Shown in pieces: positions 40,542-49,437 of a DNA stretch of 64,000 bases. The stretch comes from Alkaliphilus hydrothermalis. GTDB taxonomy: Bacteria > Bacillota > Clostridia > Peptostreptococcales > Natronincolaceae. Under the pieces are notes generated by a model. It saw only the letters and a list, made by a program, of their open reading frames with translations, did no database searches and had not been told where the DNA came from. The stretch is from the NCBI RefSeq assembly GCF_016908555.1, contig NZ_JAFBEE010000001.1:248001-312000 (forward strand), in the 5' to 3' direction. A program made the position numbers and the translations under genes. The first letter of the stretch is position 1, and every line of letters starts with the position of its first letter.

Positions 40542-41465
40542 GTGACGGATACTTCGTTTATTTTATGGCTACAGCAATTTTCCAATGGTTTTTTAGATTT
40601 GTTTTTCACCTACATTACAAAACTTGGCAATCCTGAGTACTATATGTTGGCAATTCCCTTATTTTATTGGTGTATCAATAAAAAGGCGGCTTTTCGCTTT
40701 ACCATGTACTTCTTAATTTCTATTTATGTAAATAGTGTGGTGAAGGCTACTACGGCGGTGCCTCGTCCCTCAGGTGATGAAGTAAGAATTCTTTATAAGG
40801 AATCAACCCTTGGTACTTCATCTTTTCCCAGTGGACATACTCAAGGAACTGCTTCCTTTTGGGGATATATGGCCTACTATATTAAAAATAAAGCCTTTAC
40901 AGCTTTAGCGGTGGTCATCATCATTTTAGTGGGATTATCTAGAATGTATTTGGGATTACATTTCCCTATTGATATACTCGGAGGATTGTCTTTTGCGCTA
41001 GTAATTCTATGGTTATTCAATCAGTTCTATGATGACCTAGTGAAGAAAATGAAAACACTTTCCTTCCAAACAGGTATTCTTCTGTCTATTATTCTTCCGC
41101 TGTTCCTGCTACTTCCACCAAGCCATGACAAAGGAATGTTGGTGGGATTTGTGATCGGTCTTTTGGTGGGTTATCAAGTGGAGGGCACAACCCTTGGTTT
41201 TCAAAGCGATGCTACGTTTGGTAAGCAAGTAGTAAAGTTTGTTATTGGAGTCGCGGGTTTTTTTGGATTAAGATTTATTCTGAAGGCACTATTCCTACAG
41301 ATTGGTTTTAGTGATACCGCACCATTAGCAGCAGATGTGATTCGCTACAGTATTATTGGACTTTGGGCGTCATATATTGCTCCATTAGTATTTGTTAAGT
41401 TTGGTTTATCAACTGTTGGGGGCGGATTTCCAAGAACACCAGCTGGTAAGGCTGTAACAAGATAG
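40542..41465 (+). CDS. PAP2-family membrane phosphatase
   Basis: A 307-aa protein with all three phosphatase motifs: 'KATTAVPRPSG' (K-x6-RP), 'SSFPSGHTQG' (PSGH) and 'SRMYLGLHFPIDILGG' (SR-x5-H-x3-D). Seven or eight hydrophobic segments include a longer C-terminal membrane part than in minimal PAP2 enzymes. It probably dephosphorylates a lipid phosphate such as undecaprenyl pyrophosphate or phosphatidic acid on the outer face of the membrane. The start is a GTG at 40542, 6 nt after AAAGGAGG; a TTG at 40521 lies before that site and is rejected. A terminator follows at 41488. Confidence 0.9.
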   Translation: MTDTSFILWLQQFSNGFLDLFFTYITKLGNPEYYMLAIPLFYWCINKKAAFRFTMYFLISIYVNSVVKATTAVPRPSGDEVRILYKESTLGTSSFPSGHTQGTASFWGYMAYYIKNKAFTALAVVIIILVGLSRMYLGLHFPIDILGGLSFALVILWLFNQFYDDLVKKMKTLSFQTGILLSIILPLFLLLPPSHDKGMLVGFVIGLLVGYQVEGTTLGFQSDATFGKQVVKFVIGVAGFFGLRFILKALFLQIGFSDTAPLAADVIRYSIIGLWASYIAPLVFVKFGLSTVGGGFPRTPAGKAVTR

Positions 41466-41487
41466 TAATAATGTATAAAGCATAAAG

Positions 41488-41520
41488 AATCCTAGGGAAT
41501 AGAAACTTAGGATTTTTTTC
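41488..41520 (+). terminator. Intrinsic terminator
   Basis: AATCCTA (41488-41494) pairs with TAGGATT (41508-41514), followed by T6. Confidence 0.8.
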
Positions 41521-41670
41521 TTTTTTCAATATTTTGCATAATATAAAGGATTTAAAGAGGGTGACAAAGAATTAATAAGGGATTTACAATAATTAAAAAC
41601 AGCTAGATAAGGTACAGTATTATAATGGAAATCACTTAACAAAGCTGTAAACAGAGTCAGGGGGAGTTAT

Positions 41671-42216
41671 ATGGAATATAGGGAGTTAAAAAGAGAAGAG
41701 TTACAACTATTCATAAAAATTGATCGTAGGGAAATTATCGAAGGAATTTATTACTTTCGAGATGGTGAATTAGTTTTGGAGAAGGAATATTTTGATGTCA
41801 AAGGATTCCCTCCAGATGAACAGGAAGACATACTAGAGCGATTAATCAAAATTCATGAAGAAGCTGGATACATAGCAGGGGCTTTTGATGGCGACCAACT
41901 GGTGGGTATTACATCTTTGGAGAGCAAGCCAAGAGGCAGTCGACAACATCAGTTGAAGATGGATATTTTATATATCAATAGTGATTATAGGGGTAAAGGA
42001 GTAGGCAAGAGACTAGTGGAAATGGTGAAGGACAAAGCTAGAGATATGGGGGCTGAGTGCCTCTATATTTCAGCCACACCATCTGAAAACACGGTTCATT
42101 TCTATCTAGGGATGGGGTGTAGACTAGCAAAGGAAGTAGATCCAGAGTTATTTAAATTAGAACCCCTAGACATTCATATGGAGTTACCTCTACGAATCCA
42201 TCAACATAAGTTATAA
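41671..42216 (+). CDS. GNAT N-acetyltransferase
   Basis: A 181-aa protein with a GNAT core: 'GYIAGAFDGDQLVGITSLES', 'ILYINSDYRGKGVGKRLVEM' (motif A) and 'CLYISATPSENTVHFYLGMG' (motif B). The N-terminus 'YRELKREELQLFIKIDRREI' is shared in style with the minus-strand GNAT at 58184, suggesting a common subfamily. CAGGGGGAG precedes the ATG. A second, unrelated GNAT gene and a VanW gene follow in the same direction within 50 bp each, so they may form one transcript. Confidence 0.88.
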   Translation: MEYRELKREELQLFIKIDRREIIEGIYYFRDGELVLEKEYFDVKGFPPDEQEDILERLIKIHEEAGYIAGAFDGDQLVGITSLESKPRGSRQHQLKMDILYINSDYRGKGVGKRLVEMVKDKARDMGAECLYISATPSENTVHFYLGMGCRLAKEVDPELFKLEPLDIHMELPLRIHQHKL

Positions 42217-42252
42217 GTGTTCACTACCATTATTTTGAATGGAGATGATAGT

Positions 42253-42660
42253 ATGATTAAATACATTGATACAATAGAGGGAATTACACCTCAACAATTG
42301 GAAGGGTTTTTTGTGGGCTGGCTTGAACCCCTAAAACAGGAGAAACATTTTGAACTGTTTGAAAAAAGTGATTACTTTTGGTTGGCAATAGACGAGGACA
42401 ATAACAAAGTAGTTGGTTTTATTACAGCAATTTCAGATAAAGTCCTTTCCGCCTATATTCCATTATTGGAGGTAGTGCCCTCCCAGCAAGGAAAGGGAAT
42501 TGGTAGAAAATTAGTTGAACTTATGCTGGATACCTTAAAGAGCTATTATATGATTGATTTGGTTTGTGATGAAGATAAAACACCTTTTTATAAGAAGTAT
42601 GGCATGTGCAAAGCAACTGCCATGATGTTCCGCAACTACGATAAACAAGGGGGCAAATAA
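42253..42660 (+). CDS. GNAT N-acetyltransferase (short)
   Basis: A 135-aa minimal GNAT protein: 'YFWLAIDEDNNKVVGFITAI', 'LLEVVPSQQGKGIGRKLVEL' (motif A) and 'DLVCDEDKTPFYKKYGMCKA' (motif B). The C-terminal 'MMFRNYD' resembles enzymes acting on amines. ATG 42253 lies after GGAGATGAT; a GTG frame beginning at 42217 has no ribosome site and overlaps the preceding stop region. It is 13 bp before the VanW start. Confidence 0.85.
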   Translation: MIKYIDTIEGITPQQLEGFFVGWLEPLKQEKHFELFEKSDYFWLAIDEDNNKVVGFITAISDKVLSAYIPLLEVVPSQQGKGIGRKLVELMLDTLKSYYMIDLVCDEDKTPFYKKYGMCKATAMMFRNYDKQGGK

Positions 42661-42673
42661 AGGGAGGTTGTTC

Positions 42674-43489
42674 ATGAAGCCCATCAAACGATCTAAGATA
42701 CGAATACAGTTAGGCAAAATATACTATACATACAAACGCTATCTTGAATGGTATAGCGGAGGGACTAGATTTGCAAAAAACATGGATAAGGATCTACTTC
42801 CCAAAGAAGTATTTCAACATCAGACGCCACTATTGAGGAAACTAAAGGATGTTGATATGTGGTATCAATACAATAAAATTAAAAATATAGAAATTGCCAT
42901 AAAGAAATTAAACGGAATTGTTATTCAGCCGGGTGAGACGCTGTCCTACTGGAGATTAATTGGAAAACCAACCCGTAGAAAGGGATACAAGGATGGAATG
43001 GTTCTTTTTTATGGTGGTTTTAAATCAGGGGTAGGGGGTGGCTTGTGTCAGCTCTCAAATTTAATCTATTGGATGACCCTCCATACTCCTCTACAGGTAA
43101 CGGAACGCCACCGACACAGTTATGATGTATTTCCCGACTCCAATCGCACCCAGCCCTTTGGCAGTGGCGCCACCTGTGCCTACAACTATTTAGACTTGAG
43201 GATTTATAATCCAACTGATGAACCCTACCAGTTGAATCTATACCTTACTGCAGATCATCTGGTGGGTCAGTGGAGGACTACAAAGGAGCCAATCTATACC
43301 TATGAAGTCTATGAAAAGGATCACCAAATGACCTTGGAATACTGGGATGGGTATGTAAGGCATAACACAATCCATAGGAAGGTTTTCAACCTAAATAAAG
43401 AGGAAATTGGTGATGAGTATATTACTGAGAACCATGCCATCATGATGTATCAACCCTTTTTAGAGGATGGTAGTAAGACTAAATCATAG
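42674..43489 (+). CDS. VanW family protein
   Basis: A 271-aa protein with the VanW signature 'GGFKSGVGGGLCQLSNLIYW' followed by 'PLQVTERHRHSYDVFPDSN' and 'FGSGATCAYNYLDLRIYNPT'. VanW accompanies some vancomycin-resistance clusters but is common in Firmicutes genomes without them; its biochemical role is not known, though a cell-wall link is suspected. No vanR/S/H/A/X genes are present here. No signal peptide is clear. The ATG at 42674 is 7 nt after GGGAGG; an upstream TTG at 42668 overlaps that site. Confidence 0.88.
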   Translation: MKPIKRSKIRIQLGKIYYTYKRYLEWYSGGTRFAKNMDKDLLPKEVFQHQTPLLRKLKDVDMWYQYNKIKNIEIAIKKLNGIVIQPGETLSYWRLIGKPTRRKGYKDGMVLFYGGFKSGVGGGLCQLSNLIYWMTLHTPLQVTERHRHSYDVFPDSNRTQPFGSGATCAYNYLDLRIYNPTDEPYQLNLYLTADHLVGQWRTTKEPIYTYEVYEKDHQMTLEYWDGYVRHNTIHRKVFNLNKEEIGDEYITENHAIMMYQPFLEDGSKTKS

Positions 43490-43512
43490 AAATCATAAGG
43501 GGGAAATATGAA

Positions 43513-43974
43513 ATGGAAATTAGATTAGTTGAGGATGCAAAAGAAAAAAGTATGATTACAGAGAAGGTTCTTCGCCAACTACCCCATTGGTTTGGGCAAG
43601 AGGAGCCTTTAGTGAAATATGTAAATACAGTATATAAATATCCCTTCTATGCAGCTTTTGTAGATAATGAAGCGGTGGGCTTCATCAGTATTAAAGATAA
43701 TAATCAATATACAGCTGAAATCTATGTGATGGGGATCTTGGAGGGTCATCATAGAAGGGGAATCGGCAAAGGTTTGCTCCAAAGGGCAGAAGAGGGGATC
43801 AAGGATAAAGCATATAAATACCTCATGGTAAAGACCGTTGGAGAATCAAGTCCAGACCTCTATTATGCTAGGACGAGGAAATATTATGAAGGTGTTGGAT
43901 TTTACCCATTGGAAGAATTGAAGGATCTGTGGGATGAACAAAACCCTTGCTTAATACTGGTGAAGAACTTATAG
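43513..43974 (+). CDS. GNAT N-acetyltransferase
   Basis: A 153-aa protein: 'YAAFVDNEAVGFISIKDNNQ', 'IYVMGILEGHHRRGIGKGLL' (motif A) and 'TVGESSPDLYYARTRKYYEG' followed by 'VGFYPLEEL' (motif B). The 'YARTRKYYEGVGF' segment is typical of the aminoglycoside/diamine GNAT subgroup with a long tyrosine-rich loop. AAGGGGGAAATATGAA precedes ATG 43513. It lies 23 bp after the VanW gene and 47 bp before a methyltransferase gene. Confidence 0.87.
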   Translation: MEIRLVEDAKEKSMITEKVLRQLPHWFGQEEPLVKYVNTVYKYPFYAAFVDNEAVGFISIKDNNQYTAEIYVMGILEGHHRRGIGKGLLQRAEEGIKDKAYKYLMVKTVGESSPDLYYARTRKYYEGVGFYPLEELKDLWDEQNPCLILVKNL

Positions 43975-44021
43975 AAAACCCTACAACACAATATAATAAA
44001 ACAATCATCTAGGAGGAATTT

Positions 44022-44645
44022 ATGTTAAATAATAAAGGTTTTGATCAATGGGCAGGAAGCTACGACGAAGACATAGCAAAGTTTAGTAAAGGGTATCCAT
44101 TTGAAGGATATTATGATGTATTAGGATATATACATAGTCTAGTTGAAGAACCAAAGGGGAAAAATATATTAGACATTGGTGTAGGTACAGGTCTATTATC
44201 ATACGAACTATATCTACAAGGAGCTAATGTCTATGGACTAGACTTCTCTCAAAAAATGTTGGAACTAGCAAAAGAGAAAATGCCAAAGGGGAACTTCTAT
44301 CAGGGAGATATAAAGGATGGAGTACCGTTGGAATTAAAGGAAATGAAGTTTGATTATATAGTTTCATCCTTCGCTATTCACCATGTGGACCTAAAGGGCA
44401 AAATTGACTTTATAAATAAGTTGAAGAATTTAATAAAAGACAATGGTAAAATCATCTTTGGGGATGTTGCCTTTGAAACAACTTCAGATTTAGAAAAATG
44501 CAAAACAGAGGCAGGACGTTACTGGGATACTGACGAGTATTATATGGTACTGCAAGAGATGGAGGAAATGCTAAAAGAAACAGAACTAAAATACAAATAT
44601 ACTCAGATCTCCAGTTGTGCTGGCGCATTAGAGTTATGGAAATAG
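44022..44645 (+). CDS. Class I SAM-dependent methyltransferase
   Basis: A 207-aa protein with an N-terminal 'FDQWAGSYDEDIAKFSKGYP' segment, typical of the YrrT/UbiE-like group. Motif I is 'ILDIGVGTGLLSYELYLQGA', motif II 'VYGLDFSQKMLELAKEKMP' and a motif IV region 'YIVSSFAIHHVDLKGKIDF'. A small-molecule methyltransferase is likely. GGAGGAATTT precedes the ATG. A bidirectional terminator at 44678-44707 separates it from the convergent minus-strand uvsE operon. Confidence 0.87.
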   Translation: MLNNKGFDQWAGSYDEDIAKFSKGYPFEGYYDVLGYIHSLVEEPKGKNILDIGVGTGLLSYELYLQGANVYGLDFSQKMLELAKEKMPKGNFYQGDIKDGVPLELKEMKFDYIVSSFAIHHVDLKGKIDFINKLKNLIKDNGKIIFGDVAFETTSDLEKCKTEAGRYWDTDEYYMVLQEMEEMLKETELKYKYTQISSCAGALELWK

Positions 44646-44677
44646 ACAAAATTAGAATTTAAAATAACTATAAAGAT

Positions 44678-44707
44678 AGGGATTCCTCAAAATCTAGGGG
44701 AATCCCT
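44678..44707. terminator. Bidirectional terminator between convergent genes
   Basis: AGGGATTCC (44678-44686) pairs with GGAATCCCT (44699-44707). AT-rich flanks on both sides allow termination in either direction. Confidence 0.75.
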
Positions 44708-44725
44708 TATTAATGTTCAAATAAG

Positions 44726-45160
44726 CTATTGAAGGTGTGGTGGAAGGTCGTAACTTTTGATATGTTTATAATCCACTACCTCAACATCACCGCCAGCTTC
44801 TATTATTAAGGTAATCTGATCCACCCCAACAGAGTTATGGGCTCCAACATAGGGAGAAACCTCCAAAGTCATTTTAAACATACCATTTTCAGTGTAACTA
44901 AGCCTTTCGAGGTTGATAATTTTTATATCCCAGTAGTCGTGGCTATAGGACTCCCCATAATAGCCATAAATGGCATTGGATATAAGGGGATCAAGCAAAG
45001 TTAAAAAAACATGTTGATACAGTTCATCTGTTGAAGCCTCTGGGGGATTCAACAGCAACTCAGATTCTTCTAAATCTCCTTTATTAAAGACAGCATATCC
45101 TAAATAAGTAGTGATCAGTAGAGTAATAACAATGCTGAGGGCAACAGTTTTTTTCGTCAT
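44726..45160 (-). CDS. DUF3888 domain protein, membrane-anchored or exported
   Basis: A 144-aa protein with an N-terminal hydrophobic helix ('TVALSIVITLLITTYLGYAV') that serves as signal peptide or anchor. It is followed by a DUF3888-type domain ('ELYQHVFLTLLDPLISNAIY', 'YWDIKIINLERLSYTEN', 'VSPYVGAHNSVGVDQITL'). The family is common in spore-formers and its function is unknown. Its ATG overlaps the uvsE stop by one base (TAATG), so the two are translationally coupled. This is an odd partnership for a DNA repair enzyme. Confidence 0.8.
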   Translation of the reverse strand: MTKKTVALSIVITLLITTYLGYAVFNKGDLEESELLLNPPEASTDELYQHVFLTLLDPLISNAIYGYYGESYSHDYWDIKIINLERLSYTENGMFKMTLEVSPYVGAHNSVGVDQITLIIEAGGDVEVVDYKHIKSYDLPPHLQ

Positions 45161-46125
45161 TAAAGCACCTCCAAAGAACCAGCATCTAGGATATTCACAC
45201 CTTCAATTGCCTTAAAATCCTTCATAAGTTGATGGAGAGCCTTATCTTTTTGTTTTGCTTCAATCATGATATCAAAATCCCGATTTAAAGACTTTGCTTT
45301 ATTTATAAATGCCATTAAGAAGTTAATATCTACATAATCAGCATGGGCCCTCACTTGCTTTTCTGATTTAGGACTGGATACATGAATCTTTGGTGGACGG
45401 TCTTGGTCCCTCCATGTATCGAATATCTCCTCAATCATATCTCCAATTTCCTCACCGTTATGATTACAAAAGTGATGATGTATGTCCAGCACCATAGGAA
45501 TTGATAACTCTTGACATATTTCCAATACTTCCTTTGCAGTAAAGGATTTATCATCATTTTCTAGGATAATGCGACTTTGATAGCGGGGATCTATTTCTTT
45601 AAATTGTTTTATAAAGCGCTCCATGGCCTTTTTTCTACTTCCATAAGTTCCTCCAACGTGGAGTACCAGTTTGGCAGAGGCAGGGGACAAATCCATCGCT
45701 TCAAAAATCCGTACATGGTATTCTAAATCCCTAAGGGAGGATTCAAAAACATCCTTTTTAGGAGTATTTAAAATTGTGAAATGGTCAGGGTGTGCACTTA
45801 CTAACAGTCCACGTTCCTTAATATAATTTCCGATGGTGGTATATACATCTTGAAAAGGTTGAATGTAGTCCCAATCAAAAACGTCATTATGGGTCACTAG
45901 TGGAATAAGCTTTGAGGTAAAACGGTAGAGGGCAATATCGTGGGCTTTGTTATATATGAGAACTCTTCGGGTGATATCTAAATTTTCCTTAGTCAAAGAT
46001 TGAAGTTTGTGCAGTCTAGTATCGTCATCGGGTAATTCCAAAAACCTTTTATAAGTCATTGTCTTATTAGGAGAACCCTCATGTAAATCAAGAGAAATCG
46101 CCACGTAGCCTAGTCTTATTTTCAT
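45160..46125 (-). CDS. uvsE: UV DNA damage endonuclease (UVDE)
   Basis: A 321-aa TIM-barrel endonuclease. It has the N-terminal 'RLGYVAISLDLHEGSPNKT', the substrate-probing region 'HPDHFTILNTPKKDVFESSL' and metal-ligand strands 'KLVLHVGGTYGSRKKAMERF', 'SRIILENDDKSFTAKEVLEI' and 'PMVLDIHHHFCNHNGEEIGD', with a C-terminal 'DIMIEAKQKDKAL' holding the last glutamate. It nicks DNA 5' to UV photoproducts and abasic sites. In Bacillus, uvsE (ywjD) is expressed in sporulation and protects spores. GGAGGTGTT precedes the ATG on the minus strand. Confidence 0.93.
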   Translation of the reverse strand: MKIRLGYVAISLDLHEGSPNKTMTYKRFLELPDDDTRLHKLQSLTKENLDITRRVLIYNKAHDIALYRFTSKLIPLVTHNDVFDWDYIQPFQDVYTTIGNYIKERGLLVSAHPDHFTILNTPKKDVFESSLRDLEYHVRIFEAMDLSPASAKLVLHVGGTYGSRKKAMERFIKQFKEIDPRYQSRIILENDDKSFTAKEVLEICQELSIPMVLDIHHHFCNHNGEEIGDMIEEIFDTWRDQDRPPKIHVSSPKSEKQVRAHADYVDINFLMAFINKAKSLNRDFDIMIEAKQKDKALHQLMKDFKAIEGVNILDAGSLEVL

Positions 46126-46314
46126 TTCAACACCTCCATATCTAGAAATAATTTGCCCTATTTTTGTGAAAAAAATTATATTTCAGAAGTTGATTTATTT
46201 TGATTACTCTATTTGATTTCCTTAGCTTTTCCTTCAAATATGCAAGTCTTGCAACTTATCCTGCATAAATTCTAGTCGTCATATCCCCTATTAATCATCA
46301 AGAAGGTGAGAATT

Positions 46315-46413
46315 ATGTGGTTTTCAGTTGAAAATGCATATCAATTGAACAATAATTTTTTTGTCGTTTCACCATTGAATATACAAATAAAATGTCGAAG
46401 GGCAGTTGTCTAA
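46315..46413 (+). CDS. Possible 32-aa peptide (doubtful)
   Basis: In the stretch 46126-46564, ATG 46315 preceded by AAGAAGGTGAG opens a 32-codon frame ('MWFSVENAYQLNNNFFVVSP') ending at TAA 46411. The ribosome site is good but nothing else supports it. The remainder of that stretch is AT-rich with no recognisable gene. Confidence 0.2.
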   Translation: MWFSVENAYQLNNNFFVVSPLNIQIKCRRAVV

Positions 46414-46564
46414 ACGACCAATTTTATTTAGAATAAAATTTTATACTAGTTTTAGAGGAAATTTATGGTTTTTATTGAATTGTATATTAGTAGCTATAAG
46501 AGTAAGTGATTTCATAAAATAAAGCCTAAGTTAATATAAGCATAGGAGGTTTTGCTGGTGGTAA

Positions 46565-46813
46565 ATCAGAGTCTTAGATTTAGTTTCAGAAGTAGGAGAG
46601 ATATCTAAGGAAGTCCTCAAGGCCACCAGTTATGGCAAAAAACCTCTAGAACTTCATAAAGATAAGTTTTCTGAAGAGATGGGAGATGCTTTATTCTCTC
46701 TAATATGTGTAGCCAACAATTCAGATATAGATTTGGCAGATTGTCTATTAAGGGTATTAGAAAAGTACCAAACGAGAATTGACGAAAAGGGCAATCCTGC
46801 ATCCAATAAGTAA
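46565..46813 (+). pseudogene. MazG-like nucleotide pyrophosphohydrolase, 5'-truncated
   Basis: The open frame after a stop at 46562 encodes the MazG helical core: 'VLDLVSEVGEISKEVLKATS', 'FSEEMGDALFSLICVANNSD' (E-E-x-x-D metal-binding pattern) and 'DCLLRVLEKYQTRIDEKGN'. The N-terminal 20-25 residues are missing, and no start codon lies before the conserved 'SEVGE'. The ribosome-like AGGAGGTTTTGCTG (46544-46557) leads into another frame, so a small indel or deletion has broken the gene. Confidence 0.7.
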
Positions 46814-46906
46814 CTGGATAAGCAATCCTGCAGAGGGAAAAGGTTATTTAAGGAATAGGTATGGATTGAGATATTTCATTAGACATATTAAGAAGGGGGA
46901 ACTAAA

Positions 46907-47719
46907 TTGAGTGAAATTGTTCGAAAATATTATGATGAAAATGCAGAGCAAGAGTGGAAAAGGCTACAAGATCCCTACAGTAAAATAGAATTTGAAGGTA
47001 CCATGTACTTAATCAATAAGTATTTTCCTAAAGTAGGTGCAGTATGTGATATAGGGGCCGGTCCTGGTCGTTATTCTATAGAGTTGATAAAGAAGGGATA
47101 TAATACAACACTATTGGAATTTTCTAATAAAGAGTTGGAAATAGCGAAGGAGAAAATTCAAGAGCTGGACTTAGTGGCAGAAGCTTTCCATTGTCGAGAT
47201 GCCAGAGATTTATCAGTATTTACAGACAATCAATTCGATGCGCTATTGGTTATGGGGCCATTATATCATCTAATCAACAAAGAAGACCGTAGAAAAGTCC
47301 TAGAAGAGTCCTATCGAGTTCTTAAGCCAAATGGGGTGGCGATTATTGCCTATATCAATTCATGGGGAGCCATCAAGGCAGGGATTTCAGAATTTCCAGA
47401 AAGCTATAGTAATATCGATGCCTTGTATAAGTATCTTGGAGAGCAATCTCTAAGTGCAGATGTAGGATTTACTGAGTGCTATTTTACTACGCCCCCAAAG
47501 GCACTGGAGGAAGTAGCAGATGCAGGTTTTGATATTGTCAGTTATGCTGGTGTAGAAGGTTTTGCAGCAGGATTTAGTAATGAAATTATCAAGCTATATA
47601 ATGAGAATCCTGAGGCCTACATGAACATAGTCAAGGCTTCAGCTGAGAACTGTGAATCTCCACAATTTAGGGATGCTACTGAGCATTTACATATTGTGGT
47701 TCATAAGAATAGAAAATAG
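46907..47719 (+). CDS. Class I SAM-dependent methyltransferase
   Basis: A 270-aa protein: 'YYDENAEQEWKRLQDPYSKI' N-terminal segment, motif I 'GAVCDIGAGPGRYSIELIKK', motif II 'TTLLEFSNKELEIAKEKI', motif IV region 'QFDALLVMGPLYHLI' and 'AIIAYINSWGAIKAG'. A C-terminal lid of about 100 residues suggests a specific small substrate. The start is a TTG at 46907 after AAGGGGGAAC; no ATG is available nearby. It is followed 32 bp later by two GNAT genes in the same direction. Confidence 0.87.
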   Translation: MSEIVRKYYDENAEQEWKRLQDPYSKIEFEGTMYLINKYFPKVGAVCDIGAGPGRYSIELIKKGYNTTLLEFSNKELEIAKEKIQELDLVAEAFHCRDARDLSVFTDNQFDALLVMGPLYHLINKEDRRKVLEESYRVLKPNGVAIIAYINSWGAIKAGISEFPESYSNIDALYKYLGEQSLSADVGFTECYFTTPPKALEEVADAGFDIVSYAGVEGFAAGFSNEIIKLYNENPEAYMNIVKASAENCESPQFRDATEHLHIVVHKNRK

Positions 47720-47751
47720 GACTTTATTTTTGCTTAGAGAGGTGAGTAAGG

Positions 47752-48228
47752 ATGAAAAATATAAAAGGTAACATTGATATTAGAAAGCTAGCTCCTGGCT
47801 CAAATATCCCCCAAAAGTTATTGTTGATGGCTGACCCATCTACAGAAAGTATTAATGATTATTTAGACCGTGGAGAAATCTATGGAGCGTTTATTGAAGA
47901 GGGAATTGTAGGTGTCTATTTAATTCTAAAAACTAGACCATTTACCCTTGAGTTGGTAAATGTTTCGGTGGAAGAGTCCTTCCAAGGAAAAGGCATTGGG
48001 AAGCTTTTAGTGATGGATGCCATCATTATAGCCAAAGGATCCGATGCAAAAACCATTGAGGTAGGAACAGGAAGTTCCAGTATCGGACAGTTGGCCCTCT
48101 ATCAGAAATGTGGTTTTCGTATAACTGCCATCGATAAAGATTTTTTTATAAGGCATTACTCCGATGAAATTTTTGAAAATGGGATTCAATGCTTAGACAT
48201 GATTCGGTTGGCAATCGATTTTAAGTAA
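47752..48228 (+). CDS. GNAT N-acetyltransferase
   Basis: A 158-aa GNAT protein: 'GAFIEEGIVGVYLILKTRPF', 'VSVEESFQGKGIGKLLVMD' (motif A) and 'GTGSSSIGQLALYQKCGFRI' (motif B), followed by 'DMIRLAIDF'. The 'GTGSSSIGQLALYQKCGF' pattern is typical of a Firmicute GNAT subfamily near YvbK. AGAGGTGAG precedes the ATG. It lies between a methyltransferase and a larger GNAT, spacing about 30 bp on each side, suggesting a three-gene transcript. Confidence 0.88.
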   Translation: MKNIKGNIDIRKLAPGSNIPQKLLLMADPSTESINDYLDRGEIYGAFIEEGIVGVYLILKTRPFTLELVNVSVEESFQGKGIGKLLVMDAIIIAKGSDAKTIEVGTGSSSIGQLALYQKCGFRITAIDKDFFIRHYSDEIFENGIQCLDMIRLAIDFK

Positions 48229-48258
48229 TATTTAGCTATATAAGAAGGAGGTTTTTAA

Positions 48259-49071
48259 ATGGTAGAATTAATCAAGGAAGCTAAGGAATATAAGTTCAAT
48301 AGCGTTGAGTATGTAGAGTTAGAGGATGTTAAAGATATCCTTCTTTATCAAAAGGATGAGAGCTATATTTTTTTATGTGGTGAAGATGATTCACGTCTTT
48401 TCCTTTATTGGGGTGCATCTTCAAAGGATGATTTTTTTAACGGTCTAATCAAAACGATCGCATTAATAAAGTCTGAACTAGACATTGAAAATTATCGGGC
48501 AGTCTATATTGAGTTTATACCTGAAGACTTCGTGGCGGAAATGAAGAAAAATAATTTTGAGGTTGTCTCGAATTACGTAGATTATTGGATTAAAGATTTA
48601 GCCACACTAGAATTACAAGTACCTGAAGATCCTGTTATTAGACCTGCTGCCCAGGAGGAGTACAGGAGAGTATCTGAAATAACAATCTCCTGTAGAAATC
48701 AATCAAGAGGCTTTAGTGGTGAAACAATAGAATGGGTACAGGAAAATAACGAAGACCCTAATTCTACTGTACTTGTGGCTGAAATGAACAATAATTTAGT
48801 AGGGATGGGATGCTTTAAACTATACGCTCAGGAAAGTAAGGCCGGTACATGCCTTTGGGTTCGGGAATTGGCAGTAGATCCTCAATATCAATCTAAAGGA
48901 GTAGGGGGCGCAATCTTAAAACACGGACTGAGTTGGGGAATACAGCAGGGGGCTAAAAGAAGTTTTTTGGCTGCTGATGAAGAAAATCGAGGTGCCATTA
49001 GATTATACGAGAAGATCGGATTTAAGAGTAATCCAGATTCAGGGCAGATTAATATGGAGCTACTCCTATAG
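48259..49071 (+). CDS. GNAT N-acetyltransferase with N-terminal extension
   Basis: A 270-aa protein. Residues 1-125 form a degenerate GNAT-like domain ('YIFLCGEDDSRLFLYWGASS'). Residues about 130-270 are an intact GNAT domain ('NNLVGMGCFKLYAQESKAGT', 'LAVDPQYQSKGVGGAILKHG', 'DEENRGAIRLYEKIGFKSN'). The same degenerate-plus-intact layout is seen at 13642. AAGGAGGTTTTTAA precedes the ATG. A hairpin (49085-49115) without a T run follows; the rest of the gap to 49437 is AT-rich and holds no gene. Confidence 0.85.
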   Translation: MVELIKEAKEYKFNSVEYVELEDVKDILLYQKDESYIFLCGEDDSRLFLYWGASSKDDFFNGLIKTIALIKSELDIENYRAVYIEFIPEDFVAEMKKNNFEVVSNYVDYWIKDLATLELQVPEDPVIRPAAQEEYRRVSEITISCRNQSRGFSGETIEWVQENNEDPNSTVLVAEMNNNLVGMGCFKLYAQESKAGTCLWVRELAVDPQYQSKGVGGAILKHGLSWGIQQGAKRSFLAADEENRGAIRLYEKIGFKSNPDSGQINMELLL

Positions 49072-49084
49072 TCTTATATTCATG

Positions 49085-49115
49085 CTTACCCATAGCCAGT
49101 TTCAGCTATGGGTAA
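49085..49115 (+). terminator. Hairpin, possible terminator
   Basis: CTTACCCATAGC (49085-49096) and GCTATGGGTAAG (49104-49115) pair perfectly, but TATAATG follows instead of a T run. Confidence 0.5.
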
Positions 49116-49437
49116 GTATAATGAATAGGAAAGTTCTACATTAAATTAATAAAAGAGAACTTTCTCCTAAATGAGTCTCAATATAAGTCATCAGTTAAGT
49201 CTTCTGAAAGACTTTGCAAAAAACGGGCTGAAAAAAATATTATACATAAAAAACAAATTATGGTACAATTAGCTTAATCAGAAAAGTTAAACTATTTAAT
49301 AATTGAAAGTGTTAATAGTATAATATTTCTAATTATGGAAATGAGGATTTAAATTATTTTAGATAAGATAAAAATTTCCAATTTCCAAAATCAAAAGAAT
49401 GAAAAGGTAAAAACTTTGAATAGTCGGGGGGACTTTA

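Noticed and set aside
42674..43489. Vancomycin-resistance cluster
   Set aside because: Only VanW is present; no vanR, vanS, vanH, ligase or vanX genes are nearby, and VanW is common outside such clusters.
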